A stretch of DNA of 64,000 nucleotides from Streptomyces flavochromogenes (GTDB taxonomy: Bacteria; Actinomycetota; Actinomycetes; Streptomycetales; Streptomycetaceae), in the NCBI RefSeq assembly GCF_000717595.1, contig NZ_JNZO01000038.1:9220-73219 (forward strand). Direction: 5' to 3'. Under the pieces are notes generated by a model. It made no database searches, had not been told where the DNA came from, and saw only the letters and a program-made list of their open reading frames with translations. Each line of letters begins with the position of its first letter. The stretch's first letter is position 1. Positions 32,886 to 40,902 of this stretch are shown here, one piece after another. A program made the translations under genes and the position numbers.

Positions 32886-33242
32886 TCAGCCCCGGTCCGA
32901 CACCACGCCCAGGCTTCGTGCCAGCCTGTTCCGGGCTTCGGTCTGTGCCGCGATCCGCGCGTCGAGCACGGCCAGCCGCTCGCGGGCGATCTCCAGGCCG
33001 CGGGCGGACGGCGGCGCCGAGGGCATGTCACCGTCCAGGCAGGAACGGAACACGGACACGTCGTCCAGGGTGAGGCCGGCGTCCAGGAGGTACCGGATGT
33101 TCGCCACGCGCGTCACGACGCCCTCGCCGTACACCCGGTATCCGTTGGCCGCGCGGGTCGACGCGATCAGGCCCGCCGCCTCGTAGTGGCGCAGGGCGCG
33201 CGGCGACACCCCGCTCCGCCGGGCCAGTTCACCGATGCGCAA
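32886..33242 (-). CDS. MerR-family transcriptional regulator
   Basis: 118 residues from TTG at 33242 (LRIGELARRSGVSPRALRHYE), with GAGGAGG 8 bp upstream. GTG at 33272, which overlaps the SDR stop as GTGA, is a possible longer start. The winged helix LRIGELARRSGVSPRALRHYEAAGL and the second wing GYRVYGEGVVTRVANIRYLLDAGLTLDDV are clear. The dimerisation helix ends RIAAQTEARNRLARSL. No metal-binding cysteines follow; one Cys (SCLDGDM) lies before the helix, so a metal sensor is unlikely. It sits directly after the SDR gene and probably controls it, as in many Streptomyces MerR/SDR pairs. Confidence 0.87.
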   Translation of the reverse strand: MRIGELARRSGVSPRALRHYEAAGLIASTRAANGYRVYGEGVVTRVANIRYLLDAGLTLDDVSVFRSCLDGDMPSAPPSARGLEIARERLAVLDARIAAQTEARNRLARSLGVVSDRG

Positions 33243-33268
33243 GGACGCCACCTCCTCGCCCACTCCTA

Positions 33269-34021
33269 TCACGCGACCAGCGCACCCCCGTCGACGGGCA
33301 GGACGGTGCCGGTCAGGAAGGAGGCGTCCGGCGCCGCGAGCGACGTGATCGCCCAGGCGACCTCCTCGGGACGGCCGATCCGGCCCAGCGGAACGTGCGC
33401 GAGCTGCCAGGCCCGCAAGGCCTGCAGCCGCTCGGGGGAGAGACCCGTGTGATCCGCGATCGGGGTCTCGATCGGACCGGGGGCGACCGCCACCACCCGG
33501 ACGCCGTCGGGCGCGAGCTCCACCGCCCAGCAGCGGGTGAGTGTCTCCAGGGCGCTCTTGGTCGCCGGGTAGACGGAGTTGGCCGGCCAGCCGCGCTGAC
33601 CGATCGTCGTCGTCACGTTCACCACGACGCCCCGCGACTCCTTCAGCGAGGGGAGGGCGGCCTGCGTCAGCAGGACGGGGGCGACGAGGTTGGTCTCCAG
33701 GAGCGGGGTGATCACGGAGCGGTCGAGGGTGCCGAGCGGGCCGCCTCGGGAGATCCCGGCGTTGTTGACGAGCACGTCGAGGCGGCCGTGGCCGGCCACG
33801 GCGGTGCGGACGATCTCCTCGGCCGCCCCCTCCGCCGTGATGTCGGCGACGTGCGGGTGGATGCCGGGATGCCCCTCGGCGGTCTCCCGCAGCGGCTCGG
33901 CCCTGCGGCCGACGGCGAGGACCGTCGCCCCCTGCCGGGCGAACGCGCGGGCGGCGGCCCGGCCGATGCCGGTGCCCGCACCGGTGACGACGACGACCCT
34001 GGCGGGTGTGGTGGTGTTCAT
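33269..34021 (-). CDS. Short-chain dehydrogenase/reductase
   Basis: 250 residues from ATG at 34021. Classical SDR: cofactor motif VVTGAGTGIGRAAARAF with GRRAEP in place of the acidic residue after beta-2, which favours NADP(H); NNAG at about 88; catalytic Ser before YPATKSALETLTR, with Tyr and Lys in YxxxK; VAPGPIETPIADH after it; and C-terminal FLTGTVLPVDGGALVA. It reduces a carbonyl or oxidises an alcohol; the substrate is unknown. It is upstream of and possibly coupled to the MerR gene. Confidence 0.9.
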   Translation of the reverse strand: MNTTTPARVVVVTGAGTGIGRAAARAFARQGATVLAVGRRAEPLRETAEGHPGIHPHVADITAEGAAEEIVRTAVAGHGRLDVLVNNAGISRGGPLGTLDRSVITPLLETNLVAPVLLTQAALPSLKESRGVVVNVTTTIGQRGWPANSVYPATKSALETLTRCWAVELAPDGVRVVAVAPGPIETPIADHTGLSPERLQALRAWQLAHVPLGRIGRPEEVAWAITSLAAPDASFLTGTVLPVDGGALVA

Positions 34022-34037
34022 GGCGCTGATGGTCGAA

Positions 34038-34061
34038 CAGTGACGCCAGTGACAAGGTCAA
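34038..34061 (-). promoter_or_regulatory. Candidate MerR site before the SDR gene
   Basis: Direct repeat CAGTGAC-GC-CAGTGAC (34038-34053) next to TTGACC on the minus strand (34061-34056), which could be a -35. No good -10 is seen at the 19-bp spacing typical of MerR promoters, so the reading is weak. Confidence 0.3.
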
Positions 34062-34077
34062 GCCGTCGTGCGCGGCG

Positions 34078-34494
34078 TCAGTGCGCGGGGGAGAGGAACT
34101 CGAGCCGGTTCCCGTGGCAGTCGGCGGTGTAGAAGCGCCGATGTCCCGGGAAGTTGTCGTCCCACGTCACCTCGACGCCCCGGGCGGTCAGCCGCTCGGC
34201 CACGCCGTCGATGTCGGCGACCAGGATGCCCGGGTGTCCCTTGCGGGACGGCCGGAAGTCCTCCTCCACCCCCAGATGGATCTCCAGCGCGTCCGAGCGC
34301 ACCCACAGGCCACCGCGGGCCGCGAGCACCGGAGGCTTCCGGATCTCGGTCATGCCCAGCACGTCCACGTAGAATCGACGGCACACCTCCTCGTCGCCCG
34401 GCGGCAGGGCGAGCTGTACATGGTGCAACCCGAGGCCGAAGGGCGATGCCGCCTCCGTGGTCTCGTAGGGCAGTGGCTGCTGACGCCTACTCAT
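34078..34494 (-). CDS. VOC (glyoxalase/bleomycin resistance) family protein
   Basis: 138 residues from ATG at 34494. One VOC module: LGLHHVQLALPPGDEEVCRRFYVDVLGM (metal-ligand His in HHVQ), ALEIHLGVEEDF (His), GHPGILVADIDGVAERL and RRFYTADCHGNRLEFLSP (Glu in LEF). These are the usual metal ligands at the ends of the beta-alpha-beta-beta-beta units. Possible roles are dioxygenase, glyoxalase or drug-binding protein; nothing in the neighbourhood decides. Upstream of the SDR on the same strand with a 57-bp gap. Confidence 0.88.
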   Translation of the reverse strand: MSRRQQPLPYETTEAASPFGLGLHHVQLALPPGDEEVCRRFYVDVLGMTEIRKPPVLAARGGLWVRSDALEIHLGVEEDFRPSRKGHPGILVADIDGVAERLTARGVEVTWDDNFPGHRRFYTADCHGNRLEFLSPAH

Positions 34495-34600
34495 GGGGTA
34501 CGGATCCTCTTCTCTGCGGGGCCGTGCGGTCGTCGCCCGGCCCGGTCACCGTAATGCCGGGGGTGTCGGCCGTTACACGTCAGGGGGAGCTGCGGGCAGG

Positions 34601-35245
34601 ATGAGCGGGATGCGATACGAGGCGATCACCTGGGAACGGCTGGCGGAGGCGCTCGCCCGTCGGCTCGACGGGGCCGTGCCGGCCGACGGGAGCAGCCGGC
34701 TCAAGGTCGCCGTCGACGGGCCGCCCGCCGCGCCAGGGGGCGAGTTCGCCGAACAGCTCGCCGGGGCCCTGCGGACGCGCGGGCGTTCCGTCCTCGTCGC
34801 GGGGACTGGCGGCTTCCTGCGGCCCGCTTCGCTGCGGTACGAGTACGGGAAGCAGGATCCGGACGCGTACTACGACGGGTGGACCGACACCGGGGCGCTG
34901 TGGCGGGAGGTCTTCGGGCCGCTGGAGCCCGGCGGCACCGGGCGGGTGCTGCCCGACCTCTGGGATCCGGTGAAGGACCGCGCGACCCGCAGCCCGTACG
35001 TGACGCTGCCGCCCGGCGGGGTGCTCGTGCTGCACGGGCCGTTCCTGCTCGGCCACTGGTTCCCCTTCGACCTCACCGTGCACCTGCGGCTCTCGGCCGC
35101 CGCGCTCGCCCGGCGCACCGAGGACGCCTGGACCCTGCCGGCCTTCGCCCGGTACGAGACGGAGGTCGACCCCGGCGACGCGGCGGATGTGGTCGTCCGC
35201 GCGGACGACCCGCGCCACCCGGCCTGGACGGGGTTCGGGAGCTAG
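34601..35245 (+). CDS. Uridine-kinase-like protein with degraded P-loop
   Basis: 214 residues from ATG at 34601 (MSGMRYEAITWERLAEAL); ATG at 34610 is equally possible. Overall it follows Streptomyces uridine-kinase-like proteins: KVAVDGPPAAPGGEFAEQL, then the phrase GGFLRPASLRYEYGKQDPDAYYDGWTD, RVLPDLWDPVKDRATRSPYV and VLVLHGPFLLGHWFPFDLTVHL. The first of these sits where Walker A should be, but it lacks GK[S/T], so ATP binding by the usual loop is doubtful. It may be a different phosphotransferase or a non-catalytic relative. Lies upstream of and convergent with the pseudouridine genes. Confidence 0.8.
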   Translation: MSGMRYEAITWERLAEALARRLDGAVPADGSSRLKVAVDGPPAAPGGEFAEQLAGALRTRGRSVLVAGTGGFLRPASLRYEYGKQDPDAYYDGWTDTGALWREVFGPLEPGGTGRVLPDLWDPVKDRATRSPYVTLPPGGVLVLHGPFLLGHWFPFDLTVHLRLSAAALARRTEDAWTLPAFARYETEVDPGDAADVVVRADDPRHPAWTGFGS

Positions 35246-35262
35246 GGCCTGTCTGACCATTC

Positions 35263-35312
35263 CCTGTCCTGTCCTGTCCTGTCCTGCCGTGCCCTGCCCT
35301 GCCTTGCCCCGC
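35263..35312. repeat. Pentanucleotide repeat tract
   Basis: Ten tandem 5-bp units: four perfect CCTGT, then CCTGC-type units with single changes (CGTGC, CTTGC, CCCGC). It lies in the non-coding 166 bp between two convergent genes and decays on its right side. Confidence 0.85.
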
Positions 35313-35411
35313 CCCTGCCCCGCCGTGCCGCGCCCGGCACGCACGCCCGCCGCGCGGGCGGGACGCCCGAGTGGCAAACCGTCCGCACGTGTGCTCGCGA
35401 GCCTCCCCGTG

Positions 35412-36326
35412 TCAGTCGCCCGGTGGCCCGGTCTGCGGTCTGCCGCCGACCGTCGTGACCGCCTCCGCGCCCGCGCGGCAGCCCGCCTCCGCGGCCTTCG
35501 CGGGGTCCGCGCCCGCGAGCCGCGCCGCCAGGAAGGCGCCGGTGAACGCGTCGCCCGCGCCCGTCGAGTCCACCGGCCGGACCGCGGGAGCCGTCACCCG
35601 CGCGGTCACCGAGCCGTCCTCGGCGACCAGGGCGCCCGCCGCCCCGAGGGTGACCACGACCAGCGGGAACCGGCGGCTCAACTCGGCCGCCGCCGACTCC
35701 GGTTCGGCGCGCCCGGTGAGCGACCTGGCCTCGTCGGCGTTGGGCAGCAGGACCTCCGCGCCCTCCGCCGCCGTGAGGAACCGGTCCGCCCCCAGCTCCG
35801 CCAGGAAACCCGCCGACGCCGGGTCCACACTCACCGGCACTCCCGCCTCCCGTGCGTCCCGCAGCGCCAGCCGTGCGGTCTCGCGGCTCGGCGCGGCGAA
35901 GAACAGGTAGCCGGAGAGATGCAGCCGGGCCACGCCGTCGAGCAGTCCTGCCGACCAGTCGTCGGGGGAGAGGCGCAGGGCGGCGCCGCTGTCGGTGAGG
36001 AAGGTGCGCTCCGCCGAGGAGTCCACGAGAGCGATCACGGTGGCCGTCGCCGCCTCCGCGTCCGGGACGAGCAGGGGACGCACGCCCGCGCGCCGCAGCG
36101 CCCGCTCGTGCCAGTCGGCCGCGTCCGTCCCGACCCGGCCGAGGACCCGCACGTCGGGGCATCCGGAACGCGCCGCCCAGCAGGCCGCGTTGGCTCCGGC
36201 GCCGCCCGGGAGGGTCCGTATCTCCGCCGCCGTGTCCGTCGCGGGCGCCAGCGGGGTCCGGTGCCGGGCGACGACGTCCGTCACCACGTCCCCGACGACG
36301 AGCAGCGCACCCGCCGCCGGGCTCAC
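35412..36326 (-). CDS. psuK: PfkB-family kinase, probable pseudouridine kinase
   Basis: 304 residues from GTG at 36326, overlapping the psuG stop as GTGA. Ribokinase fold: VVGDVVTDVVARHRTPLAP, LPGGAGANAACWAARSG near 45 (substrate pocket), VLGRVGTDAADW, LLPNADEARSLTGR, VVTLGAAGALV, and the ATP/anion hole DSTGAGDAFTGAFLA with the catalytic Asp. Being translationally coupled to psuG, it should phosphorylate pseudouridine to pseudouridine 5'-phosphate for PsuG. The kinase assignment rests on the family; the substrate rests on context. Confidence 0.85.
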   Translation of the reverse strand: MSPAAGALLVVGDVVTDVVARHRTPLAPATDTAAEIRTLPGGAGANAACWAARSGCPDVRVLGRVGTDAADWHERALRRAGVRPLLVPDAEAATATVIALVDSSAERTFLTDSGAALRLSPDDWSAGLLDGVARLHLSGYLFFAAPSRETARLALRDAREAGVPVSVDPASAGFLAELGADRFLTAAEGAEVLLPNADEARSLTGRAEPESAAAELSRRFPLVVVTLGAAGALVAEDGSVTARVTAPAVRPVDSTGAGDAFTGAFLAARLAGADPAKAAEAGCRAGAEAVTTVGGRPQTGPPGD

Positions 36327-37327
36327 CGGCCGCCCGCGCCGGACGAGGATCCGGATCCGTGCGAGGGCCCGGCGCCGGGCGCGGTCGCGGAGCCCCGCCC
36401 GGCCTCGGTGCCGGCCGCCGCGCCCGGGCCGTACGCCCGCGCGATCCTCGCCGCGAGCCGCACATTGCCCCGTACCGCGGCCAGGTTGGCCTCCAGGGAT
36501 GCCCCTTCCGTGTGCACCGTCAGGTATTCGAGCAGGAACGGGGTCACCGCCTGCCCGGAGATCCCCTTCTCCTTCGCCGCCGCCAGTCCGCCCGCGAGCA
36601 CCCGGTCGTGCAGTGCAGGGTCCAACTGCTCCGCCACCGGCACCGGATTGGCCACGATCAGCGCCGCCCGAGGCCCGCCGAGTCGGTCCTGGGCCCGTAT
36701 CACCCCGGCCACCGCCTCCGGGGTCCGCAGGGTCCAGTCGACCGGCTCGCCCGAGGAGGCGAGATAGAAGCCGGGGAAGTGGTCGGTGCCGTACCCGACG
36801 ACCGTCACGCCGAGCGTCTCCAGGCGCTGGAGCGTCGCGGGCACGTCGAGGATCGACTTGACGCCGGCGCAGACCACGGTGGTGCCGACACGGGCGAGCA
36901 GCCGCAGGTCGGCGGACTCGTCCTGGGTGTCGGTCCACTCGCGGTGGACACCGCCGAGGCCTCCGGTCGCGAACACCCGTATGCCGGCCGCGTCCGCGAG
37001 CCAGGCCGTGGCCGACACCGTCGTCGCCCCGGTCACGCCGGTCGCCAGGGCCGGGGCGAGGTCGCGGTGCCCCAGCTTCCGTACCTCCGGGTCCTCGGCG
37101 ATCCGGGTCAGGGCCGTCCGGTCCAGGCCGACCCTGGCCGTGCCGTCGACCACGGCGATCGTGGCGGGGACGGCGCCCCCGGCCCGCACCAGCTCCTCCA
37201 GTTCCAGGGCCACCGCCAGGTTCCGCGGGCGCGGCAGGCCGTGGGCGATGATCGTCGATTCCAGCGCGACGACGGGACGCCCCTCGTGGAGCGCCTCGCG
37301 TACCTCTTCGGACACCTGTGTGGACAT
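36323..37327 (-). CDS. psuG: Pseudouridine-5'-phosphate glycosidase
   Basis: 334 residues from ATG at 37327 (MSTQVSEEVREALHEGRPVV), with AGGA 7 bp upstream. Very characteristic: ALESTIIAHGLPRPRNLAVA, GAVPATIAVVDGTARVGL, TTVSATAWLADAAGIRVFATGGLGGVHR, VCAGVKSILDVPATLQRLET, VTVVGYGTDHFPGFYL and VANPVP. It cleaves pseudouridine 5'-phosphate reversibly to uracil and ribose 5-phosphate, so with the coupled kinase it recycles pseudouridine from RNA turnover. About 30 residues of Ser/Gly/Ala tail extend beyond the enzyme fold. No nucleoside transporter is adjacent. Confidence 0.94.
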   Translation of the reverse strand: MSTQVSEEVREALHEGRPVVALESTIIAHGLPRPRNLAVALELEELVRAGGAVPATIAVVDGTARVGLDRTALTRIAEDPEVRKLGHRDLAPALATGVTGATTVSATAWLADAAGIRVFATGGLGGVHREWTDTQDESADLRLLARVGTTVVCAGVKSILDVPATLQRLETLGVTVVGYGTDHFPGFYLASSGEPVDWTLRTPEAVAGVIRAQDRLGGPRAALIVANPVPVAEQLDPALHDRVLAGGLAAAKEKGISGQAVTPFLLEYLTVHTEGASLEANLAAVRGNVRLAARIARAYGPGAAAGTEAGRGSATAPGAGPSHGSGSSSGAGGR

Positions 37328-37600
37328 GTCCCATTCCTGGCGCGACCACGGGACCCGCAAACCTCGGTGGCGAGCTCCGGCCACACCGTGGGGGCGCCTT
37401 CGGATTCCGTCACGGGGTGCCCCGCGGGGTCGTCCGGGGCGGCCGCGCCACCCGTCCGGCGCTGCGCCGAAGGGGTCGTGCGGATTTCGTCGTGGCGTCG
37501 GGTTCCGGGCATCACACCTGGTGGGAGGCGAAACGGAGGGCTTCCGTCCAGCCGGTCCCGGCCTCGGAACGGCCCTGGACCCCCGCTACAGTCACCGCCC

Positions 37601-37957
37601 ATGACGACACATGACCAGCCCTCCTTCGCCGTGCACATCCCCGACGCGGAGCTCGAGGCGGAGCCGCTCGACCCCGCCCAGATCGTCTCCGGTTCGCCCG
37701 AGGTGACGGGCAAGGTGCTGTGGGAGTCCGCCGACGGCAAGCAACTGCGCGGCATCTGGCAGATCACGCCCGGCGTCGTCACCGACACCGAGGCCGACGA
37801 GCTCTTCGTGGTGGTCTCCGGCCGGGCGACCGTCGCCGTCGAGGGCGGGGCCACCCTGGAGATCGGGCCCGGCGACGCCTGTGTGCTGCGGGAGGGCGAC
37901 AGGACGACCTGGACCGTGCACGAAACCCTGCGCAAGGCGTACCACATCAGCCTCTGA
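37601..37957 (+). CDS. Small cupin-domain protein
   Basis: 118 residues from ATG at 37601 (MTTHDQPSFAVHIPDAELEA). Cupin_3 type single domain: GIWQITPGVVTDTEADELFVVVSGRATVAV, then LEIGPGDACVLREGDRTTWTVHETLRKAYHI. The usual His pair of motif 1 is absent (TDTEADE instead), while motif 2 keeps one His, so metal binding is uncertain. Such proteins are often linked to ethanolamine or sugar metabolism. The sequence TACAGT ends 8 bp before the ATG, so the mRNA may be leaderless. Divergent from psuG across 273 bp in which I see no other element. Confidence 0.87.
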   Translation: MTTHDQPSFAVHIPDAELEAEPLDPAQIVSGSPEVTGKVLWESADGKQLRGIWQITPGVVTDTEADELFVVVSGRATVAVEGGATLEIGPGDACVLREGDRTTWTVHETLRKAYHISL

Positions 37958-37990
37958 AGTCACGCTGGGCAGCCGCGCACCGAGGTCTGG

Positions 37991-38005
37991 TAGGAAACCT
38001 TCCTA
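37991..38005. promoter_or_regulatory. ROK-type operator before the phosphoesterase operon
   Basis: TAGGAA-ACC-TTCCTA, a 15-bp dyad. It recalls the TAGGAAAGTTTCCTA-like operator that I remember for CsnR-type ROK repressors of Streptomyces chitosanase and other secreted hydrolases (13 of 15 bases equal). It lies just upstream of TAGCAT (38011-38016), a plausible -10, and so in the promoter spacer. Confidence 0.55.
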
Positions 38006-38138
38006 TCGGCTAGCATCCCCGGCAGCGGCTTGGCGCGGCGCCCCACCCCAAGGGGCGTGACGCGCTCAGTGAGAGCTCTGACCCGGCCGCCGAGCACCAC
38101 CCCGCCGCGTGGCGCCCCGAATCGCCACCCGGCCGGCC

Positions 38139-38166
38139 GCCCGTGCCCGTACCCCACGGCACGGGC
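38139..38166 (+). other. Hairpin in the phosphoesterase leader
   Basis: 9-bp stem GCCCGTGCC / GGCACGGGC with a 10-nt loop in the 230-nt leader between the predicted promoter and the ATG at 38252. A second perfect dyad CTGCCGCGCGGCAG follows at about 38177. They could attenuate transcription or stabilise the mRNA. Confidence 0.4.
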
Positions 38167-38251
38167 GCCCCGGCCACTGCCGCGCGGCAGGTCCGTGGTG
38201 CGCCGCACCGGTGTCCAGCTCTCGCCGACCCCCAGGCCAGGGAGCCCAGGT

Positions 38252-39592
38252 ATGCGCCTGAACGCCTCCGCCCCACCACGCCGCACCACCACCCCTCTCC
38301 CCTTCGTCCTCGCCGCCGTGCTGCTGCTCGTCGGCGGGCTCCTGCTCGCCCTCCCGGACCGGGCCGGAGCCGCCGCCGACGTCCTGATCTCCCAGGGCCG
38401 ACCGGCCACCTCCTCCTCCGTCGAGGACAGCACCTTCGGCCCGGAGAAGGCCTTCGACGGCGTCTCCACCACCCGCTGGGCCAGCGCCGAAGGCGTCGAC
38501 CCCCAGTGGATCCGCGTCGACCTCGGCCCCTCGGCCACCGTCTCCCGCGTCAAGCTCGTCTGGGAGGCCGCGTACGCCAAGGCCTACCGCATCGAGATCT
38601 CCGCCGACGGCACCACCTGGACCCGCCTCGCCAACGAGACCGCGGGCAACGGCGCCACGGACGACTGGACCGGACTCACCGGCCAGGGCCGCTACCTCCG
38701 CGTGTACGGGACCGCCCGCGGCACCTCGTACGGCTACTCGCTCTACTCGGTGGAGGTCTACGGCACCACCGGCACCACGGAGCCGCCCACCGGCGCCTTC
38801 ACCGTCGTCGCGGCCGGCGACATCGCCGCCCAGTGCACGGCCTCCAGCAGCTCCTGCGCCCACCCCAAGACCGCGGCCCTGGCCCAGCGGATCGCCCCGT
38901 CCTTCTATCTGACGATGGGCGACAACCAGTACGACGACGCCCTCCTCTCCGACTTCCGCAACTACTACGACAAGTCCTGGGGCGCCTTCAAGGCGAAGAC
39001 CCGCCCCGTGCCCGGCAACCACGAGACCTACGACCCGGCGGGCCCGCTCGCCGGCTACAAGTCCTACTTCGGGTCGATCGCCTACCCGCAGGGCAAGTCG
39101 TACTACAGCTACGACCAGGGCAACTGGCACTTCGTCGCCCTCGACTCCAACTCCTTCGACGACGCCACCCAGATCCAGTGGCTCAAGGACGACCTCGCAC
39201 GGAACACCAAGGGCTGTGTCGCCGCCTACTTCCACCACCCGCTGTACTCCTCCGGCGGCCACGGCAACGACCCCGTCTCCAAGCCCGTCTGGCAGATCCT
39301 CTACAACGCCAAGGCCGACCTGGTGCTCAACGGACACGACCACCACTACGAGCGCTTCGCCCCGCAGGACCCCAACGGGCGGGCCACGGCCGACGGCATC
39401 GTCGAGATCGTCGGCGGCATGGGCGGCGCCGAGCCCTACGACATCGAGACGGTCCAGCCCAACAGCCAGAAGCGGATCAGCGGTCCGTACGGCGTCCTGA
39501 AGCTGGACCTCACCGACACCACCTACACCTGGCAGTACGTCGGCACCGACAACCAGGTGAAGGACTCCGGCCCGACCTACACCTGCCACTGA
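38252..39592 (+). CDS. Secreted metallophosphoesterase with F5/8 type C domain
   Basis: 446 residues from ATG at 38252 (MRLNASAPPRRTTTPLPFVL), with GGGAG 7 bp upstream. A signal peptide ends near DRAGAAADVL. A discoidin/F5-8C carbohydrate-binding domain (about 42-165: SSSVEDSTFGPEKAFDG, TRWASAEGVDPQWIRVDLG) is followed by a calcineurin-like phosphoesterase: AAGDIAAQC, MGDNQYDDALL, VPGNHETYDP, YFHHPLYSSGG and LNGHDHHYERFAP give all five metal-site blocks. It would cleave phosphate esters outside the cell while attached to a glycan. First gene of a tight operon with MFS and propeller genes; the ROK-type operator upstream suggests sugar control. Confidence 0.92.
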   Translation: MRLNASAPPRRTTTPLPFVLAAVLLLVGGLLLALPDRAGAAADVLISQGRPATSSSVEDSTFGPEKAFDGVSTTRWASAEGVDPQWIRVDLGPSATVSRVKLVWEAAYAKAYRIEISADGTTWTRLANETAGNGATDDWTGLTGQGRYLRVYGTARGTSYGYSLYSVEVYGTTGTTEPPTGAFTVVAAGDIAAQCTASSSSCAHPKTAALAQRIAPSFYLTMGDNQYDDALLSDFRNYYDKSWGAFKAKTRPVPGNHETYDPAGPLAGYKSYFGSIAYPQGKSYYSYDQGNWHFVALDSNSFDDATQIQWLKDDLARNTKGCVAAYFHHPLYSSGGHGNDPVSKPVWQILYNAKADLVLNGHDHHYERFAPQDPNGRATADGIVEIVGGMGGAEPYDIETVQPNSQKRISGPYGVLKLDLTDTTYTWQYVGTDNQVKDSGPTYTCH

Positions 39593-40899
39593 TGTACCTC
39601 GCGACCACCGGTCGCCCGGACGCGCCGCCCGCCCCCTCGGGGGTCCGGCGGCGCGTCCCCGGCACCGTCCTCGCCCTCGGCGCGGTCAGCCTGGTCACCG
39701 ACATCTCCTCGGAGATGGTGACCGCCGTCCTGCCGCTCTACCTGGTCCTCGGACTCGGCCTCTCCCCCCTCCAGTTCGGGCTGCTCGACGGCCTCTCGAC
39801 CGGCGCCACCGCGCTCGTACGGCTCCTCGGCGGCGCCACCGCCGACCGGGGCGGCCGCCACAAGCAGGTCGGCGGGCTCGGCTACGCCCTGTCCGCCTGC
39901 TCCCGGATCGGCCTCCTCCTCGCCGGCGGCGCGACCGGCTGGATCGCGACCGCGATCACCGCCGACCGGCTCGGCAAGGGAGTCCGCACCGCCCCGCGCG
40001 ACGCCCTCATCACCCTGCACAGCCCGCCCGAGGACCTGGGCCGTGCCTTCGGCACGCACAGGGCCATGGACACCACCGGCGCCCTGCTCGGCCCCCTGGC
40101 CGCCTTCGCGCTGCTGTGGGCGACGGCCGACGCGTACGACGCCGTCTTCGCCGTCAGCTTCAGTGTCGGGGCGTTCGGCGTCCTGCTGTGGGTGCTGCTC
40201 GTCCCCGGTCGGACACGGGGCGACGGGGAGGCACCCGTCGTTCCGGCGGTGCCTCGCGCGCGGGGGGAGTGCGCGGAGCCACGGGCGCGAGGGAGGTTCC
40301 TCGGCGGGCTGCTCGGCGGGCTGCGCTCACCCGAGTACCGGCGGATCGTGATCTGCGCCGGCATCCTCGGCGCCGCCACCATCGGCGACGCCTTCCTCTA
40401 TCTGCTGCTCCAGCGACGGCTCGCGTTCGACGCGACCTGGTTCCCGTTCCTGCCGCTCGGCGCGGCCGCCGTCTATCTGCTGCTCGCCGTCCCCACCGGA
40501 CGCCTCGCCGACCGGATCGGACGGCGAGCACCGCTCCTGTACGGGCACGGGGCCCTGCTCCTGGCCTACGGACTGCTCCTCGCCCCTCTGCCCGACCCCG
40601 TGGTGCTCCTGGGTGTCCTCCTCCTGCTCGGGGTCTTCTACGCCGCCACCGACGGCGTCCTCATGGCCCTGGCAGGCCCCTTCCTGACCGAGGGCCGGCA
40701 GGCGAGCGGCCTCGCCGTCGTCCAGACCGCGCAGGCGCTGGCCCGGGTCGGTGCCGCCGTCGTGTTCGGCGCCGTCTGGACCGCGAGCGGTCCGGAGACC
40801 GCGCTCGTCGCGGCCGTGCTCGCCCTCACGGCGGCCCTGTGCTGCGCCGCGCGGCTGCTGCCCACGACTCCTTCCGAGCCCTCCGAGAGGAGCGACTGA
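39592..40899 (+). CDS. MFS transporter
   Basis: 435 residues; the ATG at 39592 overlaps the phosphoesterase stop (TGATG). Twelve hydrophobic segments; DISSEMVTAVLPLYLVLGLG near the N-terminus and ADRLGKGVRTAPRDALI recall the group of MFS proteins with the DxSSEM signature. A polar stretch of about 40 residues between helices 6 and 7 is the normal central loop. Direction and substrate are unknown. Being coupled to a secreted phosphoesterase, it might import the product of that enzyme. Confidence 0.9.
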   Translation: MYLATTGRPDAPPAPSGVRRRVPGTVLALGAVSLVTDISSEMVTAVLPLYLVLGLGLSPLQFGLLDGLSTGATALVRLLGGATADRGGRHKQVGGLGYALSACSRIGLLLAGGATGWIATAITADRLGKGVRTAPRDALITLHSPPEDLGRAFGTHRAMDTTGALLGPLAAFALLWATADAYDAVFAVSFSVGAFGVLLWVLLVPGRTRGDGEAPVVPAVPRARGECAEPRARGRFLGGLLGGLRSPEYRRIVICAGILGAATIGDAFLYLLLQRRLAFDATWFPFLPLGAAAVYLLLAVPTGRLADRIGRRAPLLYGHGALLLAYGLLLAPLPDPVVLLGVLLLLGVFYAATDGVLMALAGPFLTEGRQASGLAVVQTAQALARVGAAVVFGAVWTASGPETALVAAVLALTAALCCAARLLPTTPSEPSERSD

Positions 40900-40902
40900 C
40901 CC

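Noticed and set aside
35263..35312. CRISPR-like array
   Set aside because: Units are 5 bp and contiguous, with no spacers.
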